Source: Vibrio hangzhouensis (GTDB taxonomy: Bacteria > Pseudomonadota > Gammaproteobacteria > Enterobacterales > Vibrionaceae). Taken from it: a stretch of 64,000 bases of DNA. A model generated the notes under the pieces. The model had not been told where the DNA came from. It searched no databases and saw only the letters and a program-made list of their open reading frames with translations. The stretch spans positions 186,001 to 250,000 of the forward strand of contig NZ_FNVG01000004.1 in the NCBI RefSeq assembly GCF_900107935.1, written 5' to 3'. Positions 36,546 through 44,701 of this stretch are shown in pieces (the stretch's first letter is position 1; each line of letters begins with the position of its first letter). The translations under genes and the position numbers were made by a program.

Positions 36546-37427
36546 ATGTTGACTGTTAATCTGCTCCAGCTTCAGGCGTTCGTCGTCGCAGCCGAAACCG
36601 GTTCATTTTCTGCTGCCGCCAGAAAGATGAAAAAAACCCATTCAGCGATTAGCATGACGATCTCCAATCTGGAGCTGGATGTGAACCAAGACCTATTTGA
36701 CCGCTCCACCCGTAACCCGACGCTTACTCAGGCGGGACAGGTTTTGTTAAAAGAAGCAAAACTGATCTTGGCGCAATGCGAACATTTCGAGCGTCTGGCC
36801 AACGAATTGGAACCGGAAGAAGAGACTGAATTCACTCTGGCGCTGGACAGTGTCTACAGTGTGCCCTTTGAAAAAGAGATTCTGACCCTGCTGGCAGATC
36901 AATTTCCAAGACTCAAGCTAAAGCTGATAGAGAAGCCCTCTTCGGAAGTGATTGCGGCAGTGATCAAAGAAGAGGCTCAAATCGGTTTCACGCTATTAGA
37001 ACAGCCCATTTTCAGTAATTTGGGCGCAATTTCACTCCCTCCAGCAGAACTGCTTTATATTGCCAGTCCTGATCATCCTCTTGCGGCACTTGAAACCGTC
37101 GCACTGGTTGACCTTCAGCGTTATCGTCAGGCCTACCTTTCTCATCAGACACACGCCTCAGACAATACAATATCCCCCAATACATGGGAGTGTGAATCCA
37201 TCTCGGCAGCCAAAACCGCGATTGGCTATGGCCTGTGTTGGGGCATGGCGGTTGAACCCTTTATTCGTCCGCAAATCGAGTCGGGACAGATCGTCAGATT
37301 GAATGTAGAGTCATCGCTTCGTAAAGAAATCCCTGCTGCTCTTATCTGGAAGGTAGGGAAAGAATCAGGCAAAGTGCATAACGCGATTAGAGCGCTCTAT
37401 AGTCAGACCTCTAGCGCAAAAAACTGA
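36546..37427 (+). CDS. LysR-family transcriptional regulator
   Basis: 293 residues from the ATG at 36546. The N-terminal helix-turn-helix (4-62) contains LQAFVVAAETGSFSAAARKMKKTHSAISMTISNLE. An effector-binding domain follows. It is divergent from the DUF1989/two-TM operon across a 252-bp AT-rich gap, the usual layout for a LysR target. Confidence 0.88.
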   Translation: MLTVNLLQLQAFVVAAETGSFSAAARKMKKTHSAISMTISNLELDVNQDLFDRSTRNPTLTQAGQVLLKEAKLILAQCEHFERLANELEPEEETEFTLALDSVYSVPFEKEILTLLADQFPRLKLKLIEKPSSEVIAAVIKEEAQIGFTLLEQPIFSNLGAISLPPAELLYIASPDHPLAALETVALVDLQRYRQAYLSHQTHASDNTISPNTWECESISAAKTAIGYGLCWGMAVEPFIRPQIESGQIVRLNVESSLRKEIPAALIWKVGKESGKVHNAIRALYSQTSSAKN

Positions 37428-37445
37428 ACTGAGACGTTATATGAT

Positions 37446-37469
37446 ATAATTGAACGATCGTTCAATTAT
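37446..37469. promoter_or_regulatory. 24-bp perfect palindrome, TetR-type operator of yghU
   Basis: ATAATTGAACGA followed by its exact complement. The core TTGAAC-N4-GTTCAA recurs at 47162 in front of the TetR gene and was noticed nowhere else. It lies about 95 bp before the GST gene. Confidence 0.7.
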
Positions 37470-37561
37470 GTTGCGGTGTACATCGAATCAAGATAGGATT
37501 TTTCTATCAGCCCTATTCTAACGAAGCAACAGAGCTTCCAATCAGCGCATTAGGAGATGCT

Positions 37562-38422
37562 ATGAGTAACGAATATACCCCTCCAAAAGTATGGACTCAT
37601 GATAGTAGCAGTGGTGGCCAGTGGGCCAGCATCAACCGACCAGACTCCGGCGCGCGGCACGAGCAAGAGTTACCTGTTGGTGAACACGACCTTCAACTTT
37701 ACTCCCTGGCGACACCCAATGGGCAAAAGGTCACCATTATGCTGGAGGAACTGCTAGCTCTGGGGAAAACTGCAGCGGAATATGACGCCTACACTATTAA
37801 TATTGGTGACGGTGACCAGTTCGGATCAGGGTTTGTTGACATCAATCCTAACTCCAAAATCCCGGCACTGCTCGATCGTTCAGGCGATGCTCCAGTTCGC
37901 GTGTTTGAGTCTGGGCATATCTTGCTCTATCTGGCAGAAAAATTTGATGCCCTGCTTCCAACAGAGAGTGCCAAACGAGTAGAAGCGATCAACTGGCTAT
38001 TTTGGCTACAGGGTTCAGCCCCTTATCTTGGCGGTGGGTTCGGACACTTTTACGCCTATGCGCCAGAAAAATTTGAGTACCCCATCAATCGTTTCGCAAT
38101 GGAAACTAAGCGACAGCTTCATCTTCTGGACTCACGTCTGGCAGACAATGACTTCTTGGGTGGTGATGAGTACAGTATCGCCGATATCGCAACCTGGCCG
38201 TGGTATGGAAACCTGGTACTTGGTAACGTCTACAACGCTGCAGAATTTCTCGACGTAGAGAGCTATCCAAATTTATTGCGCTGGGCAAAAGCGATTGAAG
38301 CTCGCCCTGCAGTGCAACGTGGTCGCATCGTCAATCGTACCTGGGGCGAAGACTGGGAAGTACTTCAAGAGCGCCATAGCGCCTCTGATATTGATGCCGT
38401 ATTGGCAAAACAACCAAAATAG
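37562..38422 (+). CDS. yghU: YghU-type glutathione S-transferase / disulfide-bond oxidoreductase
   Basis: A 286-residue Nu-class GST. It has the long N-terminal extension with WTHDSSSGGQWASINRP. A thioredoxin-like domain (LYSLATPNGQKVTIMLEE, NPNSKIPALLD, FESGHILLYLAE) and an all-helical domain (NDFLGGDEYSIADIATWPW) follow. E. coli YghU (288 residues) reduces disulfides and peroxides using two glutathiones. Ribosome site TTAGGAG. A TetR-type operator precedes it. Confidence 0.93.
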   Translation: MSNEYTPPKVWTHDSSSGGQWASINRPDSGARHEQELPVGEHDLQLYSLATPNGQKVTIMLEELLALGKTAAEYDAYTINIGDGDQFGSGFVDINPNSKIPALLDRSGDAPVRVFESGHILLYLAEKFDALLPTESAKRVEAINWLFWLQGSAPYLGGGFGHFYAYAPEKFEYPINRFAMETKRQLHLLDSRLADNDFLGGDEYSIADIATWPWYGNLVLGNVYNAAEFLDVESYPNLLRWAKAIEARPAVQRGRIVNRTWGEDWEVLQERHSASDIDAVLAKQPK

Positions 38423-38441
38423 TAAGAGTGCTCATACAATG

Positions 38442-38464
38442 ATGGCGAGTCATATGCTCGCCAT
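38442..38464 (+). terminator. hairpin after yghU
   Basis: ATGGCGAG/CTCGCCAT stem with a 7-nt loop, 20 bp after the stop; no T run follows. Confidence 0.45.
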
Positions 38465-38488
38465 TGTCAGTTAAGGCAATCAGCAAAA

Positions 38489-38875
38489 TCAAAAGTAAAC
38501 CCTAAACCCAGCGCGCGCTTCCAGTTCAATATCAAATTGATCTAGATACACCGCAGGAGTCACGTCCACATAAAAACCCACTGGTTTCACCCTGAACTCA
38601 GCACCAATTCCAGGGGTAACGGCAATGTAATGGTGATTGCGATCCACGTAATGGCCGCCAATAAAGAAATAGAGCGGGGTATTCTGAATACCATAAATCT
38701 TGTTTACGCCGAAACCCATTCGATCATCCAAGCTGACATTGAATCGGAGATCGTTGTGTTTAATATCCACACCCCAATAAGGGTCTCCCACAAACAAACC
38801 TATACCGGTGTCTGCTTTCACTATGCCTGACAAGCCCAGCCCTAACGCCAGAATTAAGCCCAATACCTTGTTCAT
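38489..38875 (-). CDS. small exported beta-rich protein, outer-membrane-like
   Basis: 128 residues. The signal peptide ends near ADTGIG. Amphipathic strands follow, and the C-terminus is FRVYF with terminal Phe, as in outer-membrane barrels. I recognise no named family. GGAAAG precedes the ATG at 38875. Confidence 0.65.
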   Translation of the reverse strand: MNKVLGLILALGLGLSGIVKADTGIGLFVGDPYWGVDIKHNDLRFNVSLDDRMGFGVNKIYGIQNTPLYFFIGGHYVDRNHHYIAVTPGIGAEFRVKPVGFYVDVTPAVYLDQFDIELEARAGFRVYF

Positions 38876-39052
38876 CGTCTTTCCACTACTGTATAAAAAA
38901 TGACGACAATAAAACCTTAATATCAATACAAGGTCATGCGCTTATTGATTTAACCAATGAATTGCAATACTGGGCAGCAATTATCCAGATTTAACCCAAA
39001 GGTAACCCTGCAGACATAACTGCTCACAATTACTTCCCGGTTGTATGAAACA

Positions 39053-39116
39053 CCGCTCTGCGTTCAGAGCAGCGGAAGATCCTGAGCCAGGATCACCAAA
39101 TGCGTGACAGTGTCAC
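39053..39116. repeat. cluster of short palindromes
   Basis: Three inverted repeats in about 65 bp: GCTCTG-CGTT-CAGAGC, GATCCTG-AGC-CAGGATC (39078-39094) and GTGACA-G-TGTCAC (39104-39116). They lie in the 356-bp gap between the hpt-like gene and the exported protein. They could be operators or an RNA leader; nothing else is seen in this gap. Confidence 0.3.
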
Positions 39117-39231
39117 CTATAATTGGCATCACACTGCCTCAGAAACAGCCTTCATCCTTGTGCAAACAAGGATATTTCAAAGCACATAGTTATCTAAAAT
39201 AAAGATCAAGTATCGTATCGTAACGAAAGGA

Positions 39232-39750
39232 TCACTTGACCAACTTGGAGACGTAGGGAATGTTTCTCAGCTTATCTTGCCAAGGCAGCCCATAGCCAAC
39301 TAATAGGTCATCATTGTCCATTTCGTAGGCATAATACTGCGGTACAGGGAGATCGACACGACCAGGTTTGACGAACAGCGTCGCGATTGAAAGTGACTTA
39401 ACCTTATAGTGCTCTTGTATATGAGCGACGAGCCTTTTCATGGTTCCACCAGACTCGATGGCATCATCGATCATAATGACATCTTTACCATTTAAGGGGA
39501 TGTTTTCATGGTAGACAATTCTGGACTGATTATGGCTAACCCCTGGAGTATGAGGACAAGATATATAGTCCATTTTAATATCGAACTTTAACTCACGGAC
39601 CAAGTCAGCCGTAAATAAAATGCCGCCGGGAACAACAGTAATCACCACCGCATCACTAAACTGGTTATTGAGCTTTTCGGCCACAGTTTCAACACCTGCT
39701 CGAATCTGCGCCTCATTCAGAACCCGTTCACCAATATGTTCAGATTTCAT
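39232..39750 (-). CDS. hypoxanthine-type phosphoribosyltransferase
   Basis: 172 residues. The PRPP-binding loop is DVIMIDDAIESGGTMKRL and the N-terminal loop is VVPGGILFTADLVREL; LVGYGLPWQDKLRNIPYV is the usual Hpt C-terminal segment. It salvages purine bases to nucleotides. It diverges from typical Hpt (VIDDAIES in place of VEDIIDTG), so it may be a specialised paralogue. It marks the conserved edge next to the cassette cluster. Confidence 0.85.
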   Translation of the reverse strand: MKSEHIGERVLNEAQIRAGVETVAEKLNNQFSDAVVITVVPGGILFTADLVRELKFDIKMDYISCPHTPGVSHNQSRIVYHENIPLNGKDVIMIDDAIESGGTMKRLVAHIQEHYKVKSLSIATLFVKPGRVDLPVPQYYAYEMDNDDLLVGYGLPWQDKLRNIPYVSKLVK

Positions 39751-39868
39751 CTTCTTTCCCTTTGTCCAATTGGTCAAATATCACCTTGTTTCGTAGCCCA
39801 TCACGAGCACTGTATTCGGGCAAAGCCTTCATATTGACTAAAGCCAACCAGATCGAAATTACTGAGAG

Positions 39869-40369
39869 TTAACCGCCGACCTGAGCAATTGCTGCTATTT
39901 TCAAACGCACATGTTCTAGAACGGGTATGGGTAACCTATCTTTATTAAAGTGGCGCCCCAAATCATACGCCATGTTTTCCAATGGTGCCCTGTCGTACCC
40001 AAATTCATTAATTTCACGTACATACCTTTCAAGGAAACCGACGCCGCCTAATAGCTGCCACTGAATAGTGTGCATGAGTTCATGGATATGAATTTCTAAA
40101 TCTGATTGATGCTGCGGCTTAATGAAGTACATGTTTTTGTATGTAATTGCGCCACAATCCATGTCCAGAAAGTCTCCCAGCCCTAGCCCCCTTAGACCTT
40201 CGATATCGGGTTTAGGTATTTTCTCCGTTACTACATATCGACACTGAGCCAAATACTCAGGCGAGTAGTAGCCTGCAAAGACTTGCTCAAACTCAGAGCA
40301 AGGAAGCGACTGCCATTCATATTTCTGAATGGTTTCATCAATCCAACGATCAAACTCTTTAATTGGCAT
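39869..40369 (-). CDS. cassette-borne protein with HExxH zinc-peptidase-like motif
   Basis: 166 residues with no signal peptide. The central helix IHIHELMHTIQWQLLG carries HELMH, the zinc-ligand pattern of DUF4157-like and other metallopeptidases. GGAG precedes the ATG at 40369; the open frame further upstream runs through attC-like DNA. No known partner. Peptidase activity is not established. Confidence 0.65.
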   Translation of the reverse strand: MPIKEFDRWIDETIQKYEWQSLPCSEFEQVFAGYYSPEYLAQCRYVVTEKIPKPDIEGLRGLGLGDFLDMDCGAITYKNMYFIKPQHQSDLEIHIHELMHTIQWQLLGGVGFLERYVREINEFGYDRAPLENMAYDLGRHFNKDRLPIPVLEHVRLKIAAIAQVGG

Positions 40370-40513
40370 AGAGTCTCCAAAAATGACGTTCCATAAAAGC
40401 GAGCAACGCGACCACCTACCGAATCCATTGCACCTAAAACACAAAACCCAACGGGAAGGCAAAAATGCCAGGCGTTGGGTATCAGTCTAAACGGCTTCGT
40501 TATATCTTTGAAC

Positions 40514-40873
40514 TTAAAAGGAATTCTCCCATTGCTTTGTATCAACAAACCAACGTTCTTCGTAGATTTTTTCACCCGTAAACTTAAATAGAACGGACAA
40601 TTGAGAATATGAAACCTTATCCGACTTCCATTCCACAATTGAAACCACTTCATCTACACCTTCCAGGTTCCGTAAATCTGTAATCTCGAATCCAGGAGGA
40701 AAGAGCTCTCCCAAATTTTCCAGCGCGGCTCGAAAAGCATACCTTCCTTCCAGTACATCGCCTTGACCCGGCATGATAAAGAACATATCCGATGTATAGT
40801 CAGCGACCAAAGCATCAAAATCCCCAGCCCCAACCGCTTCCCAACCTCTTTGAACGATATTAGCCAAACTCAT
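40514..40873 (-). CDS. SnoaL/NTF2-like protein
   Basis: A 119-residue alpha+beta cone fold. It opens with NIVQRGWEAVGAGDFDALVADYTSD and has a typical ...EGRYAFRAALENLGELFP... helix. Members are small-molecule isomerases, hydratases or binding proteins. GGAGGAAAT precedes the ATG. Cassette context: attC-like DNA (core GTTGGGT at 40889-40895, minus strand) abuts the start. Confidence 0.72.
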   Translation of the reverse strand: MSLANIVQRGWEAVGAGDFDALVADYTSDMFFIMPGQGDVLEGRYAFRAALENLGELFPPGFEITDLRNLEGVDEVVSIVEWKSDKVSYSQLSVLFKFTGEKIYEERWFVDTKQWENSF

Positions 40874-40969
40874 GACATTTCCTCCAACACCCAACCACAC
40901 CAATAACTATAGGCGTTATTTGTAGTCGAATGCTGATTTCAATTGCTGCTGTCTTTGGTCTTCTTTGAA

Positions 40970-41041
40970 TTAAAAGTAAAAGTCCTTCCCTACAACAAGC
41001 AAAAACAATAGTAATATCACGGCATAGCGAAAATACTTCAA
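40970..41041 (-). CDS. possible 23-residue hydrophobic peptide in a cassette
   Basis: TTG start at 41041 directly after AAGGAGG. The peptide reads MKYFRYAVILLLFLLVVGKDFYF, one membrane helix. It is too short to be sure; the near-perfect ribosome site and cassette position are the only support. Confidence 0.25.
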   Translation of the reverse strand: MKYFRYAVILLLFLLVVGKDFYF

Positions 41042-41315
41042 TCTACCTCCTTGCAGATTACGCCGTCTTAAGGCGTGTAGTACCATGCGTCAAACTTACG
41101 CGAAGATAAACCTGCACACGTTACGGAGTCGCTCTTAAACACCTTGTATGCCTCTGAATCTGTATGCAAAGCAAACACTGAAGCATAATACCTTACTAAC
41201 GGGCGACAACGCTATGCCACCCAAGTTGAATATTGAGCTATAAACGCGGAGCTCAAATTGCGAGTGAATTCGCCAAGCATTAGGAGTCGTTGCTAAGCAA
41301 TTAGTTATGTGAAAT
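41042..41315. other. degraded attC-like intergenic DNA
   Basis: 274 bp between cassette genes. It contains pieces resembling attC arms (CGCCTTAAG near 41070, CATAAC near 41308, CGTTAG near 41200, minus strand), but no complete site can be drawn. Confidence 0.3.
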
Positions 41316-41960
41316 TCAATTCGTCGAAGAAAGAGCTACCTTAATACCAAACGCTACCAATACAACTCCCATGGTTTTTTCCACGTATGCCTGAATAGAT
41401 AAAAATGCTTTTCTTATATATGTTCGATTTAAAAACAGAGCGACCAATGAAAACCAAATCAAACAAGTTAATGAGACTATAGCTCCGTAAGTTATTTGGA
41501 TTTCCAGAGGGGTCGAAGTACTCACGAGTTGAGTAAACAGGCTGACAAAGAAAAGTGTAGCTTTTGGGTTCAGTGCATTGTTAAGAAAGCCCATTTGAAA
41601 AGATTTCAATGCACTTATTCTGTCACGTTGGTCAGTATTAGGAAGGTCGATATCACTACCTTTACTCTTGATACAGCAATAGCCAAGATAGAATAGATAA
41701 AAAGCACCGAGGTATTTTACGATAGAAAAAAGCAAAATTGACTTTGAAAGCAAAATACCAATGCCAGCCAAGGTGTAGCCAATATGTATCCATACTGCAC
41801 TTGCAACGCCTAAAGCGGTATATATACCTGAACGAGCCGAGTAAACAAGGCTGTTTCGGACCACTACAATAAAATCAGGTCCTGGGGTAACTATGGTCAA
41901 GATAGTTATAGTAATGACGGCTAGCAGCTCTGAGAGATATTGTGTTAATAGTAACTCCAT
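41316..41960 (-). CDS. LysE/RhtB-family exporter
   Basis: A 214-residue membrane protein with about six helices. The signature TIVTPGPDFIVVVRNSL is in helix 1, and GFLNNALNPKATLFF is in the middle. The family exports amino acids and related compounds. Ribosome site CAGGAT. A cassette gene lying between attC B and degraded attC-like DNA. Confidence 0.85.
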   Translation of the reverse strand: MELLLTQYLSELLAVITITILTIVTPGPDFIVVVRNSLVYSARSGIYTALGVASAVWIHIGYTLAGIGILLSKSILLFSIVKYLGAFYLFYLGYCCIKSKGSDIDLPNTDQRDRISALKSFQMGFLNNALNPKATLFFVSLFTQLVSTSTPLEIQITYGAIVSLTCLIWFSLVALFLNRTYIRKAFLSIQAYVEKTMGVVLVAFGIKVALSSTN

Positions 41961-42059
41961 TCAAGAAATCCTGAGTAAAATTCAATCAATCTCAAGTGTG
42001 CACTAAATTGAATAACAATGCACCTATTTCACATAGCGTTCGATCCAGTGGTGAGTGAC

Positions 42060-42156
42060 GCCCAACGGAATTTAATTTAACCACCGTAAACACACAATCC
42101 AAAATTAACGTCAATAGTGCCGAGCGTTACGAATCAACTCGAAGCGTTTGTTAGGT
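42060..42156 (-). repeat. integron attC site B (97 bp)
   Basis: On the minus strand it runs from R'' ACCTAAC to R' GTTGGGC, matching RYYYAAC...GTTRRRY. The interior contains TTTACGGTGGTTAA, a VPR-like segment shared with site A. The GNAT stop codon lies inside its first bases, as in compact cassettes. Confidence 0.75.
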
Positions 42157-42654
42157 GCGGAGCAATTTTGACATATAGTACTCATCCACATATTGGCAAT
42201 CGATTTTTAATGAATTTCGTTTTGTTCCTTCAACTTCAAACCCTTGAGAAAGATAAAGATTATATGCTCTCTCATTGTGACACATAACTGTCAGCTCAAG
42301 CCTTGAAAAATGATGTTCTATAGCCCAAGCTTCAAGCTTTCCTAACAATTGTTTGCCGTAACCTTTCCCTGATACTGACTGCTTGATACCCATCACGCAA
42401 TACATCGAATGACGGTTCCGGTTTGTAGAATTCCCGATACCAGCGCTAAAACCGTGGACTCCTAGCTCATCGGCAAGAACGAACATTGACTTAATATTGC
42501 TTTCAGAAAATGTTTCAAGGATCTTCACCTGTTGCTCTAGAGTTGTTTTCCTTTCACCTTCCTCAAACAACATAAACTTCGTTTCAGTATCAAGTTGAAA
42601 CATCAACTCCAGAATAGATTCAGCGTCACTAACTTGTGCTTCCCTGACTTTCAC
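42151..42654 (-). CDS. GNAT-family N-acetyltransferase
   Basis: 167 residues from the GTG at 42654. Acetyl-CoA-binding region IKQSVSGKGYGKQLLGKLE matches the Q/RxxGxG/A motif. C-terminal LYLSQGFEVEGTKRNSLK is typical of GNATs acting on small molecules or antibiotics. The longer upstream frame is a translation of attC A and should be discarded. Confidence 0.85.
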   Translation of the reverse strand: MKVREAQVSDAESILELMFQLDTETKFMLFEEGERKTTLEQQVKILETFSESNIKSMFVLADELGVHGFSAGIGNSTNRNRHSMYCVMGIKQSVSGKGYGKQLLGKLEAWAIEHHFSRLELTVMCHNERAYNLYLSQGFEVEGTKRNSLKIDCQYVDEYYMSKLLRT

Positions 42655-42677
42655 AATAACTACCTTTTGCTCCGAGC

Positions 42678-42801
42678 CCCTAACGCTAAGTTGAGTTGCA
42701 ACTAACACAACCACAATACTCAACCTGACTACCGTAAATACTAAACTCAACCAAACCGAAAATGCCACGCGTTAGCTGTCAAATTAAACGCCTTGTTGTG
42801 C
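42678..42801 (-). repeat. integron attC site A (124 bp, VPR/VCR-like)
   Basis: On the minus strand it runs from GCACAAC to GTTAGGG. The interior has AACGCGTGGCATTTTCGG and TTTACGGTAGTCA, as in Vibrio chromosomal-integron repeats I know. The last base of R' departs from consensus. Strongest single proof of cassette origin here. Confidence 0.8.
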
Positions 42802-42827
42802 CTTTTAATTCGTATATTAAGCAAACG

Positions 42828-42962
42828 CTATTTATTGTTTTCCTTACCCTGTAAATACTCTTCGTACTTTCGAGAAACCCATTGATGAATATGAAGCCCA
42901 GTCTTACGAACAAGATACCAATCTATAGCAGCCAAAATAACAAAACCAATAATAGTTCCCAT
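42828..42962 (-). CDS. 44-residue membrane peptide in an integron cassette
   Basis: ATG at 42962 with GGAGGGTACCTA upstream. MGTIIGFVILAAIDWYLV forms one membrane helix; the tail is charged (SRKYEEYLQGKENNK). It fills the cassette ahead of attC A. Small membrane peptides are common in such cassettes. Function unknown. Confidence 0.6.
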   Translation of the reverse strand: MGTIIGFVILAAIDWYLVRKTGLHIHQWVSRKYEEYLQGKENNK

Positions 42963-43471
42963 TAGGTACCCTCCATAAACATCGGTGTGTAACTCTATCA
43001 AATAGTTAACAAAAGCTTTGAGCCTAAACTGGCTATTAATGCTAGTTCTGGTTCCTTTCCCTAACTCTGAAAAACACTGAGGTATAACGTTTTATAGACG
43101 TAATTCTTCCGTGTTTGCATTTCACCTATATTGCAACCATTTATTATGAAACTCAACCACTACCAAGATGTTGTGTGAATCGGAGGATCCATCCCAGAAA
43201 GAACTGCGGAAGTATTCTACATAATTCCCTCAACATTTGGGGCAGGTAATTTTCTCAAATGCGTTTAGGTTAAACGGTTGGATCTGGCGATTTTATTTAG
43301 AATTATAGTCAATCTCATGAGCGCGTTACGCCATCTTTGTTAGTTACCCTCTTTATAAGACTTTCTTTTTCAGAGAGATAACAGTGAACTTGAAATGACT
43401 GTCTATTTGAGGTGGAGGGAGGGGGTAGGATGTGAGTGAGTGTTGAGGCAGACATGAGAACCCTCAACGTA
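42963..43471. other. non-coding flank of the cassette cluster
   Basis: About 510 bp without a convincing gene. A possible degraded attC arm (minus-strand ACTAACAAAGATGGCGTAACGC) lies near 43350. No attI or integrase is visible. Confidence 0.35.
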
Positions 43472-43504
43472 CGGGATAGACTTTGTTGACCGCAGTCTAT
43501 CCCG
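43472..43504 (-). terminator. 11-bp-stem hairpin after the CurA-like gene
   Basis: CGGGATAGACT/AGTCTATCCCG with an 11-nt loop, 32 bp past the stop. No T run. Confidence 0.45.
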
Positions 43505-43536
43505 CCTTAAGGCATCAAGAAGTGCGCGTGATCCCG

Positions 43537-44535
43537 TTAGAGTTTCACGATCAGCTTGCCCTTGTTATCACCGGTAAAGAACAGGTTCAGGCCGGTCATG
43601 GCGCTCTCAAGCCCTTCAAGGGTGTGAGTACGGTATTTGATTTTACCCTGCATCACATACGGTGTGAGCTTGGCGAGCAGAGCCGGAACATCACCAAAGT
43701 GGTCTGGCATCGCGAATCCCTGCACCTTAATACGCTTTTTGATCAGATTGATCCAGTTTGGCCCCGGTGCTGGCTCTGCCGCTGTGTAATCGGCAATCAT
43801 GCCACACACCACAATACGGCCATGCGTGTTCATACGATTAAAGATATGGTGTTGAATCGGGCCACCCGTGTTCTCAAAGAATACGTCAACACCATCGGGT
43901 GTCAGTTGTGCCAGTTTCGCTTCCAGATCATCGGTTTTGTAATTGATCGCGCCGTCAAAGCCAAGTTCATTAACTATCCAATCTGCTTTTTCGTCGCTGC
44001 CCACTACACCAACGACTCTCAGGCCTTCCGCCTTAGCTAACTGCCCAACCAGAGACCCTACCGAACCTGCAGCGCCTGTCACCACCAGCGTTTCGCCCGC
44101 TTTAGGCTCGCCAATATTAAACAGGCCCTGCGTTGCTGTCAGCCCGGGTAGTGCAAATACCGCCAATGCCATGTCGGCATTCACGCCAGGTTGCACTTTG
44201 TTCAGACCTTGGCCACTAGACACCAGGTACTCAGTCCAGCCCATCATCCCCATCACCAAATCACCTACTGCAAAATCAGGATGGTTAGATTCGACTACTT
44301 CACCAAAACCACTGGAGCGCATCACTTCGCCCAGTTCAACACGAGGAATGTAGCTGTTTTTGTCAGGACTCATCCAGCCCAGCATCGCAGGGTCAAGAGA
44401 CATGTGAGTCTGCTTCACCAGGATTTGACCAGGACCTGCACTCGGGATCTCTTTGGTGACGACCTCAAACATATGAGGGCCCAGTGGCTTATCATCGGGA
44501 CGCTGGCTAAGAAGTATTTCAGTATATTGGCTCAT
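43537..44535 (-). CDS. NADP-dependent oxidoreductase, CurA/YncB type (MDR superfamily)
   Basis: A 332-residue zinc-independent medium-chain reductase. N-terminal catalytic domain (LVKQTHMSLDPAMLGWM), then the Rossmann fold with VTGAAGSVGSLVGQLAK, and FFENTGG. Relatives reduce alpha,beta-unsaturated ketones such as curcumin or alkenals with NADPH. Divergent from a LysR gene across 166 bp. Confidence 0.9.
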   Translation of the reverse strand: MSQYTEILLSQRPDDKPLGPHMFEVVTKEIPSAGPGQILVKQTHMSLDPAMLGWMSPDKNSYIPRVELGEVMRSSGFGEVVESNHPDFAVGDLVMGMMGWTEYLVSSGQGLNKVQPGVNADMALAVFALPGLTATQGLFNIGEPKAGETLVVTGAAGSVGSLVGQLAKAEGLRVVGVVGSDEKADWIVNELGFDGAINYKTDDLEAKLAQLTPDGVDVFFENTGGPIQHHIFNRMNTHGRIVVCGMIADYTAAEPAPGPNWINLIKKRIKVQGFAMPDHFGDVPALLAKLTPYVMQGKIKYRTHTLEGLESAMTGLNLFFTGDNKGKLIVKL

Positions 44536-44659
44536 GATGTTTCCTTTTCTTTTTTGACTGCAATGAGGCTGCAACAGGCTCTGAGCGATAACTTTTCGCT
44601 GTGATTGTAGTATTCATTATGTTTATTGCCAGATATAGAGGTTAAAATGACAATCTCTA

Positions 44660-44674
44660 TTGTCTATAAGACAA
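44660..44674. promoter_or_regulatory. LysR-type box between curA-like and lysR genes
   Basis: TTGTC-TATAA-GACAA, inside a wider CTATTGT...ACAATAG repeat, in the divergent promoter gap. Confidence 0.5.
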
Positions 44675-44701
44675 CAATAGGTTTAATTAAAGAGTAAAGG
44701 T

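Noticed and set aside
42655..42768. N-terminal extension of the GNAT protein (MAFSVWLSLVF...)
   Set aside because: It is a translation of attC A; the GTG at 42654 is the real gene start.
39869..43350. A full superintegron
   Set aside because: Only about five cassettes, two clear attC sites, and no integrase or attI.
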